From positions 2,790,001 through 2,854,000 of the forward strand of contig NC_014837.1 in NCBI RefSeq assembly GCF_000175935.2: 64,000 nucleotides of DNA, written 5' to 3'. The position numbers and the translations under genes are program-made. Shown here in pieces: positions 33,730 through 41,829 of this stretch (position 1 is the first letter of the stretch; the number at the start of each line of letters is the position of its first letter). This DNA is from Pantoea sp. At-9b (GTDB lineage Bacteria > Pseudomonadota > Gammaproteobacteria > Enterobacterales > Enterobacteriaceae). The notes under the pieces are model-generated. The model made no database searches, was not told where the DNA came from, and saw only the letters and a program-made list of their open reading frames with translations.

Positions 33730-34949
33730 ACCATGCGCTCCAGAATTTTTGCCAGCTCGCCATAGGCGATATGCTGATTGAACTCGGTTTCCACTTTGTG
33801 GCGGGCAGCGGCGACAACCGGTGCAACATCCACATCCCCGCGCGACAGGCGCAGTAAGGTTTGCGCCAGTTCATCGGGGTTGTTCTCAGGAACCAGCCAG
33901 CCGCTCACGTTGTTCTGGATCAGCTCAGGAATCCCGCTGTGGAAGGTTGAGACAACCGGTAAACCCACTGCCATCGCCTCCATCAGCGCCACCGGGATCC
34001 CCTCCATATCGCCATCGGCGGCGGTTTTGGAAGGCAGCAAAAAGATGTCGGCTTCGTTGAGCGCCTGGCGAATCTCATCCTGCGGCTTAAAGCCCGGCAT
34101 ACTGACGCAATCTGCCAGACCGGCGCGCGCAATATGTTCACGCATCATGCCGTCCTGCTCCCCGTTGCCGATGATAGTGAACTGGAACTGCCCGCCCTGA
34201 TCACGCAGGATTTCACTGGCTTTCACCGCCACATCCAGCCCTTTTTTCTCCGTCAGGCGCGCCACGGACACAATGCGTAGCGGCGAATGAAAGGCGGCAC
34301 GCGGGCGGAAATTAAACTTTTCCGGTTCAATGCCCATGCGTGTAACGTGGATCTTCTCCGCCGGGCACCCCATCTCAATCAGCTTGTTCTCCCACAAATG
34401 GCTGATTGGCAGCATCAGTTCGCTCTGGCGGAACAGGTTGACGTAATCAAGCTTGTGTTCTTCGAGGATGTGACGCCGCGAGATGTCGGCACCGTGGAAC
34501 ACCGTTGCCTGCTTGCCCTTCAGTACGCCAAGCTCGCGCAGTTTGTTCGCCAGCGCGCCGGCATAGCCGAAGTGCACCAGAAACACATCGGCGACAAAGG
34601 GTTGTTTGGTATTGGCAACAATCGCCGGCAGCAGCAGTTTGCTGGACTGTGCGCCATAACGGCGCACATTGAGGGATTTAATCAGCGAGGGCTTAGCAAT
34701 TTTCGGCAGCATCAATCCGATGCGCTGCGTCAGCTTATCGAGATTCGATACTTTCTCTTCCGGCAGCAAATAGTGTGTTTTCGCGGCCAGATTGTAATCA
34801 TCGAACGCGGCATGGCGGTTAATCATGTCGCCCGGAAACACGGAGATCACCTCCACGTCGTAACCGGCATCAATAAAATGCGTCACCTGATTGAGGACAA
34901 ACGTCTCAGAGGCAACCGGGAAACGCATGGTGAAAAAGGTTAGCTTCAT
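33726..34949 (-). CDS. amsK: Exopolysaccharide glycosyltransferase (AmsK type, GT4)
   Basis: The 407-residue enzyme has a GT-B fold with VARLTEKKGLDVAV (about 227-240) and the C-terminal donor motif EGIPVALMEAMAVGLPVVS. It should add one of the side-chain sugars of the repeat unit at the cytoplasmic face. The ATG at 34949 is preceded by AGGGTG; a GTG at 34952 is also in frame. It lies four bases after amsJ. Confidence 0.87.
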   Translation of the reverse strand: MKLTFFTMRFPVASETFVLNQVTHFIDAGYDVEVISVFPGDMINRHAAFDDYNLAAKTHYLLPEEKVSNLDKLTQRIGLMLPKIAKPSLIKSLNVRRYGAQSSKLLLPAIVANTKQPFVADVFLVHFGYAGALANKLRELGVLKGKQATVFHGADISRRHILEEHKLDYVNLFRQSELMLPISHLWENKLIEMGCPAEKIHVTRMGIEPEKFNFRPRAAFHSPLRIVSVARLTEKKGLDVAVKASEILRDQGGQFQFTIIGNGEQDGMMREHIARAGLADCVSMPGFKPQDEIRQALNEADIFLLPSKTAADGDMEGIPVALMEAMAVGLPVVSTFHSGIPELIQNNVSGWLVPENNPDELAQTLLRLSRGDVDVAPVVAAARHKVETEFNQHIAYGELAKILERMV

Positions 34950-34953
34950 CACT

Positions 34954-36216
34954 TCACCCTAAGACGTTGAGAATTTCTTCAGTGATTCGGTTACCAATCT
35001 CACGCTCCTGCGCCACCGCTGCGCCAACTTTCTGTTTCACGTTGTCGTAGTCCGCCAGTACCGTCTGCACTTTATCGATGAGCGAGCCATCCATCAGGCT
35101 TTGCACATCGGTCGCCATTTGCGGCAAGCCAAGCTGGTTCATCACCCCCAGTGACTTGTGCTCATAATTGATGGCAACGGCAGGTGTACCGAAATTCATC
35201 GAGATAATGGCGGAATGCAGGCGAGTGCCGATCGTCAGATGGCAATGACTTAACAAAATGCCGAGTTCGAGGTCGTTAAACTCGTCCATAATCACATGAT
35301 AATGCTCAGGATGATCGACACGATCACGCAGTTGTAGCGCGACCATACGGTCATCTTTGGCATAGCTGTCGATACCGGTACAGGTTGAGAAAGCCACCAC
35401 CTGATACCCCTCGGCGATCATCGCGTTGATGACCCGACCAAACGCAGCCTCATACTCTTGCTGCGTCACGCCGAGACGTTTATCGAACGGTGCCAGTTCA
35501 CGCACGGTAATGGCGATCGTTTTGCGTGCGCTGATAATTTCTTGCCAGTGCAACAGGTTATGACTGGGGTTCGCCACGGCGCGGGCTTTCACCAGGAAGG
35601 CCGTGTCGACGCCCTTTTTCACCTTGCTGGTGGTCACGCCATCCTGCTTCAGGCGGTCATGGCTCACCTCTTCGCGCAGCACCAGGCTATCCACCCGCTC
35701 AAACACGAAGTTTGCCAGGGCGTTAACCCGCGGATTTTCAAACGGCCCGACCGAGTGACCGATCATATGCAGCGGTTTTTTGGCCATCAGCGCACACAGT
35801 GCATGGTCGAACTGCGTCACCCCATACAGATCAACAAAGAAAGAACCGCCCACCTGAATAATCGCGTCATAAGGAGCAAGGCTTTTGGTAAATTCCGCCA
35901 GATGCGGCGGCACGGAGAAGGATTTATATAATCCGCCCTTCCCAAGGTGCGCCATCATGATATCCGGCATCAGTCGGTTCGCCACTTTACGCTTGACGCT
36001 GCCTACCAACCCTTTCGCTGATTTGCTGTTGTGCAGAAACAGAGAATCTTGCTGAATCTCCTGCTGTAATAAGTACCCGGAGCTGGTTGGATAGCGACTG
36101 ATCACGTCGATATCCAGATCACCACGCGCAGACTGAAGTGAATCGATCAGTCCACGTAAAATCGCGCCATCCCCACGATTTCCACAGGTATGGTTACCCA
36201 CCAATAAAATCTTCAT
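34954..36216 (-). CDS. amsJ: Polysaccharide pyruvyltransferase-family protein (AmsJ type)
   Basis: This 420-residue protein has the pyruvyltransferase-family features: an N-terminal GNHTCGNRGDGAILRGL, IQVGGSFFVDLYG near residue 115, and SHCHLTIGTRLHSAIISMNFGTPAVAI near 330. It is expected to add a pyruvate ketal to the terminal sugar, which gives amylovoran/stewartan-type polymers their acidity. E. coli WcaK is the colanic-acid relative. Confidence 0.9.
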   Translation of the reverse strand: MKILLVGNHTCGNRGDGAILRGLIDSLQSARGDLDIDVISRYPTSSGYLLQQEIQQDSLFLHNSKSAKGLVGSVKRKVANRLMPDIMMAHLGKGGLYKSFSVPPHLAEFTKSLAPYDAIIQVGGSFFVDLYGVTQFDHALCALMAKKPLHMIGHSVGPFENPRVNALANFVFERVDSLVLREEVSHDRLKQDGVTTSKVKKGVDTAFLVKARAVANPSHNLLHWQEIISARKTIAITVRELAPFDKRLGVTQQEYEAAFGRVINAMIAEGYQVVAFSTCTGIDSYAKDDRMVALQLRDRVDHPEHYHVIMDEFNDLELGILLSHCHLTIGTRLHSAIISMNFGTPAVAINYEHKSLGVMNQLGLPQMATDVQSLMDGSLIDKVQTVLADYDNVKQKVGAAVAQEREIGNRITEEILNVLG

Positions 36217-36371
36217 AAAAACTCCAGATAAATTTTTGTAATTCTACAAGCCGCCATTTCCTGAACTGGCAAGGTGAACTCTGTATTAAAAAGACTGCAA
36301 TAGAGGCGAAACGCCTGGAAAAGTCCTGCTCCTGGCATTCCGGCCGCGTCCCGGTGCGGCCGGTTTGATCA

Positions 36372-38582
36372 TTACGACTTAATAGCGAAATACGGCAACG
36401 CGCACGGCTCCCCATTAATCACCACGGAGACATAACCTTTTGGCTCACGCGTATCGACCTGTTCAGGTTTGAGCAGGCGTGATGCCATCAGCAGATCCCC
36501 CTGCTCATTACCGCCAATCCCGGCTTTACCGTTGTGCAGGCTGAAACGCTGCGGAGCAGGTTTGCTGGCGCTGGTCGGATTACCTTGTGTCATGGTGGCA
36601 TCCACTCGCGCACAGCGACCGGCGAGGAAACGATCTTTGCCGGTGCTTTTGATCAGCACAGCGCTGGTCGGTGTCCAGCCCGCCAGTTTGACGAACACTT
36701 TGGTGTCCGTGTCGGTACGCGGTTCAAAGCGCACCTCCACCACCGGTGAACTGCCTTCCGCCGACCAACTGGCCTCAGCCTTGCTGGTCTTGCGTTGCAG
36801 ATGGATCACCGCCCTGCCACCGGTCCCTTTGCCGTCGATCGGATTCATCAGCGGTTGATTGTCGGTGCCGTTGTTAAACTGCGACTGACCAAACACCTCA
36901 ATTTCCCAGCTGTCCCCCACTGTCGGCGAATAGAAATTCCCCAGCTCAAACCAGGTTTCCTGGTTGGTGTTATTGGTGAGACGGAAACGCGACGTGACGT
37001 AGTTGTATTTCAGGCTACCGTCGATCGCCACGCCGTAAGACTCCACCCGCGTCGACCCCATCTCCCAGATATTCAGCCAGCGCTCGCCTTCCAGCGAATT
37101 GTCGATCCAACTCCCCGCCTGCAAATTGGTCTGACGCATATTCAGGCGCGAGTTATGGGCGATCAGCGGGTTTTTGCAATCCTCAAGGCTCAGTGCATCG
37201 ATGATCCACTGCCCATTGGAGATATCTCCGGGGTGTTCCGTGTGCTCGATCCAGCCATTGTGAATAATCGATTGGCTGCAACGCGGCAGATTCAACACCA
37301 TGCCGCCTTTACAGTGCTGAGCATTGAAGTTGGACAGTTCGATCGCGGTGCTATGATCCCAGCTACCGGCTTTCTGCCCGGACCAACTGGCTTTGATGAC
37401 ATCACCGGTACAGGCATTGGCGTACCACTGGTCGATTTTGCAATCCAGCGTATCGAGCAGACTCAACGAGACGCCACCCACCTGGTTGAAACGCAAACAG
37501 GCGCCACGGAAGAACTGACCGCCAGGGCAGGTGTTACGAAATAACCCTTGCTTGTTGGGGCGTTTGTCAGTGTTGCCGTTAAAAATCAGGTTAGAGATTT
37601 CGGTCCAACGTGCATTCACCTGGAACAGGAAATCGGAACGTCCGTCTGACACCAGTGTGGTGGCCGGGAAGTAGCCAAAGTTGACCATCGCACCGGAAAT
37701 GCGGAAGAAGCGCTGCTGTTGGTCGCCAAAATCGCAACCAGACACGAAGAACGTGCCCGCCGGAAACTGCACGCATATCGGTTGATTGGCATCCTGCGAC
37801 CATTGATACATCGCTTTGATGGCGGGTGCAGCATCGGTTTTGCCGTCGGCAATCGCACCGAAATCAAACAATGTCAGGCGATTAAAATCGTCCACCACGC
37901 GACGCCAGGTGAAACCTTCACCGGCAAAGTTCACGCCGTTATCGTCCTTGCCTGCGCCAAACGCCCCGACGAACTCACCGCCTCCGACTTCCAGCCCTTC
38001 ATGCCAGCTTTTCAGCTTGATTTTGGCCCCGGCAAACAGCGGACGCGTTTTGCGTAGCTCTTCAACCGAAGGGATTTCGCCAATCAGCTGATAGCCGTTC
38101 GGCTGTGCCAGGCGCTGGCTGAAATTGCTTTGGTTGGGGCGGCTGACGTCATCAATGGCAAACAGCGTGTTGCCATTGTTATCTTCCACCACCATGGAAT
38201 GCGCAGGATCGGCAATTAACGCCGCATTATCGTGAATAAACTGCGCAAAGTTGCCCTTATTCAATGCAATGGGCTGACTGATTTGTGACACTTTGCCGCT
38301 GGCATCGCGCAGATAAACCGGGATTTGATTCCCCGCTTTACTGGCATCGCTCCCGGCTTTACCAATCCACAATTTGCCCTCGAAGTTCTGCCAGAACTGC
38401 GGCGGCATGGTGTAAACATTTTCCGGGGTGAGAATCGGCACATCCCCCTGCGGCAGGCTGGCAGGATCTACCGTTTTCAGTGCCGGTTGGCCATTTTTTG
38501 CTGCGTAACTGGAAAACGCACTCACCGAGAGTGCAGCAACAATGGAGGAGGCTGCGGTTTGCAAGACTTCTCTTCTTTTCAT
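36372..38582 (-). CDS. amsF: AmsF-type exopolysaccharide-processing protein (right-handed beta-helix)
   Basis: The 736-residue protein begins MKRREVLQTAASSIVAA, a twin-arginine-like leader with hydrophobic core and likely cleavage near SSYA-AK (about 27). The body has the look of a pectate-lyase/tail-spike beta-helix, including a glycine-rich DFGAIADGKTDAAPAIKAMYQ entry motif near 240. AmsF/WceF proteins process or trim the polymer in the periplasm. The Tat route is inferred from the RR motif. An AATTTTTG-rich gap of 155 bp separates it from amsJ. Confidence 0.85.
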   Translation of the reverse strand: MKRREVLQTAASSIVAALSVSAFSSYAAKNGQPALKTVDPASLPQGDVPILTPENVYTMPPQFWQNFEGKLWIGKAGSDASKAGNQIPVYLRDASGKVSQISQPIALNKGNFAQFIHDNAALIADPAHSMVVEDNNGNTLFAIDDVSRPNQSNFSQRLAQPNGYQLIGEIPSVEELRKTRPLFAGAKIKLKSWHEGLEVGGGEFVGAFGAGKDDNGVNFAGEGFTWRRVVDDFNRLTLFDFGAIADGKTDAAPAIKAMYQWSQDANQPICVQFPAGTFFVSGCDFGDQQQRFFRISGAMVNFGYFPATTLVSDGRSDFLFQVNARWTEISNLIFNGNTDKRPNKQGLFRNTCPGGQFFRGACLRFNQVGGVSLSLLDTLDCKIDQWYANACTGDVIKASWSGQKAGSWDHSTAIELSNFNAQHCKGGMVLNLPRCSQSIIHNGWIEHTEHPGDISNGQWIIDALSLEDCKNPLIAHNSRLNMRQTNLQAGSWIDNSLEGERWLNIWEMGSTRVESYGVAIDGSLKYNYVTSRFRLTNNTNQETWFELGNFYSPTVGDSWEIEVFGQSQFNNGTDNQPLMNPIDGKGTGGRAVIHLQRKTSKAEASWSAEGSSPVVEVRFEPRTDTDTKVFVKLAGWTPTSAVLIKSTGKDRFLAGRCARVDATMTQGNPTSASKPAPQRFSLHNGKAGIGGNEQGDLLMASRLLKPEQVDTREPKGYVSVVINGEPCALPYFAIKS

Positions 38583-38647
38583 GCGTCAAATCCCGTGGTC
38601 AATGGGCGGTGAAGGTATCCCCGAGGCACGTCAATCGTTACGGCTTG

Positions 38648-39682
38648 CTAAACAAGTGCCAGCCAGCTTTGTTTGATCTGTTTACCGTCAAACTTCAGCG
38701 CGGTGTCTTTGGTTTTTTCGCTCATGGCATAGAACAGGGCATCATCGCTGGCGAGCTGCTCCATACGCGCCAGGAAGGCCGCTTTGTCATTCATCGGCAC
38801 CAGGAAGCCATCTTCACCCTGATTGATGATCTCCTGCGGTCCGGTTGGGCAGTCATAAGCCACCACCGGTAATGACCAGGATTTCGCTTCCAGCAGCACC
38901 AGCGGCAAGCCTTCATAACGCGAGGTCATCAGCGCCATGTCACTGTCGCGGTAGTAATCGTTGATATTGCTGACCCTGCCGACAAAATTGACGCTGCCAT
39001 TGAGGCCAAGCTGGGTAGCCTGATCCTGCAACGTCTGACGCAATTCGCCATCACCGGCAATCACCAGTTTCCACTCCGGGTGGGTTTTGCTGAAATCAGC
39101 CCAGATATCCAGCAGCAAATCGAAACCTTTCTGGTGTTCGAGACGGCCAATCGCCAGCGCCTGGCGGCTGCGCACGTTACGCTGGAATGATTTGTACACC
39201 ACCGGATTCGGGATTTGCTGGCTGGGAATATTCCAGCGGCTAAAGACCTGATGGTCTTTGTCTGTTAGCACAATCACCTGGTCATAGAAGCGCAACAATA
39301 GCCACTTCAGCAGTTTGATTGGTTTACTGAATGAGTTAATTGCAATGTGTTCGCAGGCATAGGCTTTGAAGGTTTTTTTCTTCATCGACATCAGATTCCA
39401 GAACGCGAACATCACGCTGAGGCGACCCATGCTGATCAGGAAAACGCTGTCGAACCCTTCCTGCTGAATACGCGCCACCGCGCTTTTAATCGGGTTACTA
39501 TGCCCGGCAAAGCTGACGATTTCTTTCGCATGGGTGAACGGATAGAACGGCTTACCACTGCCTTCCAGCGAATAAACGGTGACATCATGCTGCTCGCCGA
39601 GACACTCGGACATAAAATTGCAGATGTTTTCCGTCCCCGCATACGAATAGGCATCCTTAATCACCAGAGCAATTTTTTTCAT
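38648..39682 (-). CDS. amsD: Exopolysaccharide glycosyltransferase (AmsD/WceN type, GT4)
   Basis: The 344-residue GT4 enzyme shows AIGRLEHQKGFDLLLDIW (about 197-214) and RYEGLPLVLLEAKSWSLPVVAYDCPTGP toward the C-terminus, the nucleotide-sugar site. N-terminal IKDAYSYAGTENI is the acceptor-side glycine loop. The ATG follows GGTGGAAAG. Naming follows position and fold; exact sugar is not deducible. Confidence 0.8.
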   Translation of the reverse strand: MKKIALVIKDAYSYAGTENICNFMSECLGEQHDVTVYSLEGSGKPFYPFTHAKEIVSFAGHSNPIKSAVARIQQEGFDSVFLISMGRLSVMFAFWNLMSMKKKTFKAYACEHIAINSFSKPIKLLKWLLLRFYDQVIVLTDKDHQVFSRWNIPSQQIPNPVVYKSFQRNVRSRQALAIGRLEHQKGFDLLLDIWADFSKTHPEWKLVIAGDGELRQTLQDQATQLGLNGSVNFVGRVSNINDYYRDSDMALMTSRYEGLPLVLLEAKSWSLPVVAYDCPTGPQEIINQGEDGFLVPMNDKAAFLARMEQLASDDALFYAMSEKTKDTALKFDGKQIKQSWLALV

Positions 39683-39776
39683 GAAAGACTTTCCACCTCA
39701 AAAGGCTGATTCTGATTAATTGAGACCCTAATCATTCACGCAGCCAACGCAGCTGCAACGTGAAGGATGACGGGTA

Positions 39777-40529
39777 TCAACGATGTTTCAGGGTGAAAAG
39801 CACACCATTCACCATATACCAGCCGTAATAGTAATAAATTTTTAACGGATTGTTTTTATAGATAATTCTTAATAATTCCAGATGCCATTTCGCCGCTTTG
39901 TTTTTATTACGAGACAACGAATCACCCAACTCGTAATAGTTCACCAACGTTTTTTGGATCACCCTGGCTTGCTTGTAGCGGAGAAACAGTTCGTAGAGGA
40001 ACAGGAAATCTTCATGGCCTTTACGCTGGAAGAAGATGCCCTGCGGGGGACGGCGAAAACAGACGGAAGAAAAGCAGACGCGGTACTGCTTCTTCACGAA
40101 GTTTTCCTGTTGCAGATAGGGTTTGCTGTAGTTGATATCGTGGTCGGCACTTTTGGTTTTGTAGTGGTACTGGGTGATAACAAAGTCGTCACCCGCTGCC
40201 AGCGCCGCGGCCTGTTCGGCCAGTTTTTCCGGATGCCACTCATCATCACTGTCGAGAAAGGCAATGATCTCTTCCTGCGCGGCACGCAAGCCGACATTAC
40301 GGGTTTCTGCGGCACCGAGGTTCATCTCGTTATCCAGCAGGGTAATGCGCGCATCCTGGCAGTGCTCACGCACCAGCGCCAGGGAGTCATCGGTCGACTT
40401 ATCGTTGATGAGGTAGATGTGCCAGTCGCTATAGCTTTGCTTCATTACCGACTGCACGGCACGCAGTATGGTCTGACGTGCGTTATACATCGGCATGACA
40501 ATGCCGATGGTACCAACATGATTTTTCAT
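39777..40529 (-). CDS. Exopolysaccharide glycosyltransferase (GT2, WceM/AmsE-like)
   Basis: This roughly 250-residue GT2 enzyme has IVMPMYNARQTILRAV, INDKSTDDS and FLDSDDEWHPEKL, the DxD metal site. I set the start at 40529 (MKNHVGTIG), since the upstream extension to 40589 adds residues unlike GT2 N-termini; the ribosome-binding site is weak. Order GT2-GT2-GT4 before amsF matches Pantoea wceB-wceM-wceN as I remember it rather than Erwinia amsB-D-E. Confidence 0.78.
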   Translation of the reverse strand: MKNHVGTIGIVMPMYNARQTILRAVQSVMKQSYSDWHIYLINDKSTDDSLALVREHCQDARITLLDNEMNLGAAETRNVGLRAAQEEIIAFLDSDDEWHPEKLAEQAAALAAGDDFVITQYHYKTKSADHDINYSKPYLQQENFVKKQYRVCFSSVCFRRPPQGIFFQRKGHEDFLFLYELFLRYKQARVIQKTLVNYYELGDSLSRNKNKAAKWHLELLRIIYKNNPLKIYYYYGWYMVNGVLFTLKHR

Positions 40530-40600
40530 CTGAATACCCGTGAGAGGAGATGACAGGAACCAAAAAAATGCTCCAGAAACTGGAGTCAAAAAGTACGCAA

Positions 40601-41518
40601 TTAAGAAACGGCTCTGCTGCCGAAAAACCGGGCTTTAACTTTATCCAGCAGACGGCTCATAAAGTAGGCCTGGTTGTCCTTGTTGGTCAGGAAGAAGTAA
40701 CGCGCAAAACTGAGGCTCGCCTGCAGTGAATTACCGTCCATCTTGTAACGCAGCGGTAATTTAAACGCCTTGTAAGTGTGAATATCCCGCGCGGTCAGAT
40801 AGGGTTTCATGGTGTCGAGCCAGAAGAAGGAGTATTTCACTGACTCCCCTTTATGCTTCGAGCCGAATTTGGTCACCAGATGGTAGGTCGCCAGCGGTTT
40901 ATCAATCATCACAAAGGCATAGCCCATGCGATCGGCGCGAATACAAAAGTCATAATCCTGGTGGCGAATATACCGGGCATCAAACTTGATCTTTTCCGCA
41001 TCAGAACGTTTCAGCACGATGGTGCTGGTCTGAATAAAGCCATAGCAACCAAACAGATATTCAGCCACCGTCTCATTTTTACCGGGCGGCTGCATCGGCA
41101 TCACTTTCAGGAAGTGGCCATCCTGATGGATATTGACCTGGCTGAAGATGACATAGCGGGATTTACCCTGCGCTTCAAGGTTGGCGATCGTGCGGCTGAC
41201 TTCCAACAGTTTGTCCGGATGCCATTCATCATCCGCATCAAGGAAACTGATAAAATCCCCGCAGGCGAGTTCAATGCCCTTATTGCGCGCACCGGCACCG
41301 TTCAGTTTGACCTCAGAGAGTTCCAGTCTGATGTCCAGATCCTGATAGCGATCGCTATGTACTACCTGCGCCAGTTCGGCCGCATCGGCCGATTTGTCAT
41401 CCACAATGATGACTTCAAAATTGCGATAGCTTTGCGCATTGACGCAATCCAGCGTCGTCACAATCGACTTCGACGCGTTATAGGCGGGAATTACAATTGA
41501 GAAACGGATGTCCTGCAT
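40601..41518 (-). CDS. amsB: Exopolysaccharide glycosyltransferase (AmsB/WceB type, GT2)
   Basis: The 305-residue GT2 protein has SIVIPAYNASKSI, VDDKSADAAE and FLDADDEWHPDKLLE with the DxD motif. The ATG at 41518 has AAGAGG eight bases upstream; an in-frame GTG at 41527 is less likely. It is the first glycosyltransferase of the downstream block and, unlike in related clusters, follows wzc without an intervening polymerase gene. Confidence 0.82.
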   Translation of the reverse strand: MQDIRFSIVIPAYNASKSIVTTLDCVNAQSYRNFEVIIVDDKSADAAELAQVVHSDRYQDLDIRLELSEVKLNGAGARNKGIELACGDFISFLDADDEWHPDKLLEVSRTIANLEAQGKSRYVIFSQVNIHQDGHFLKVMPMQPPGKNETVAEYLFGCYGFIQTSTIVLKRSDAEKIKFDARYIRHQDYDFCIRADRMGYAFVMIDKPLATYHLVTKFGSKHKGESVKYSFFWLDTMKPYLTARDIHTYKAFKLPLRYKMDGNSLQASLSFARYFFLTNKDNQAYFMSRLLDKVKARFFGSRAVS

Positions 41519-41719
41519 TGCCAGCACCTCTTAAACAGCTGTTCCAGGTTCAACGGTAACCTCCGCAGGCTGAAGAGGGGAATCGGCTTTATTCCTAAAA
41601 ATCATACCGTTAGTTCCATTCTTCATGAGCAGATACGTACCATTACGGAATTACCTAAGCGTGTGCTGTGTGTAAATGACATGCCAAATGGCATGAAAAA
41701 AGATGAACTGTATCAATCC

Positions 41720-41785
41720 GTAGCGGCGCGATTCATCGCGCCATTTTCATGGGTTTTAAACCCACGCGATAAATCGCGCCGCTAC
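41720..41785. repeat. REP/BIME-like palindromic pair
   Basis: GTAGCGGCGCGATT at 41720-41733 is repeated in inverse orientation as AATCGCGCCGCTAC (41772-41785), and each arm holds its own palindrome (GGCGCGAT/ATCGCGCC). Loop of about 38 bases. It shares its sequence with the elements at 32365, 49553 and 59348. Confidence 0.85.
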
Positions 41786-41814
41786 ATAAAAACGGGGCGG
41801 TTAAACCGCCCCGG
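41786..41814 (-). terminator. Rho-independent terminator after wzc
   Basis: CGGGGCGG (41793-41800) pairs with CCGCCCCG (41806-41813) around TTAAA, and the minus strand continues with TTTTTA. It is 16 bases beyond the wzc stop codon. Its position in the middle of a polysaccharide operon is unexpected. Confidence 0.85.
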
Positions 41815-41829
41815 AATTTTTAGTTTTGC

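Larger units (their letters stand above)
41528..41829. other. Gap between wzc and amsB lacking amsC/wceL
   Basis: These 302 bp hold no open gene. From right to left along the transcript they contain the wzc terminator (41793-41813), a palindromic REP/BIME-like pair (41720-41785), and about 190 bp of unassigned sequence before amsB. In Erwinia and Pantoea clusters this position is normally occupied by the repeat-unit polymerase gene. Confidence 0.75.
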
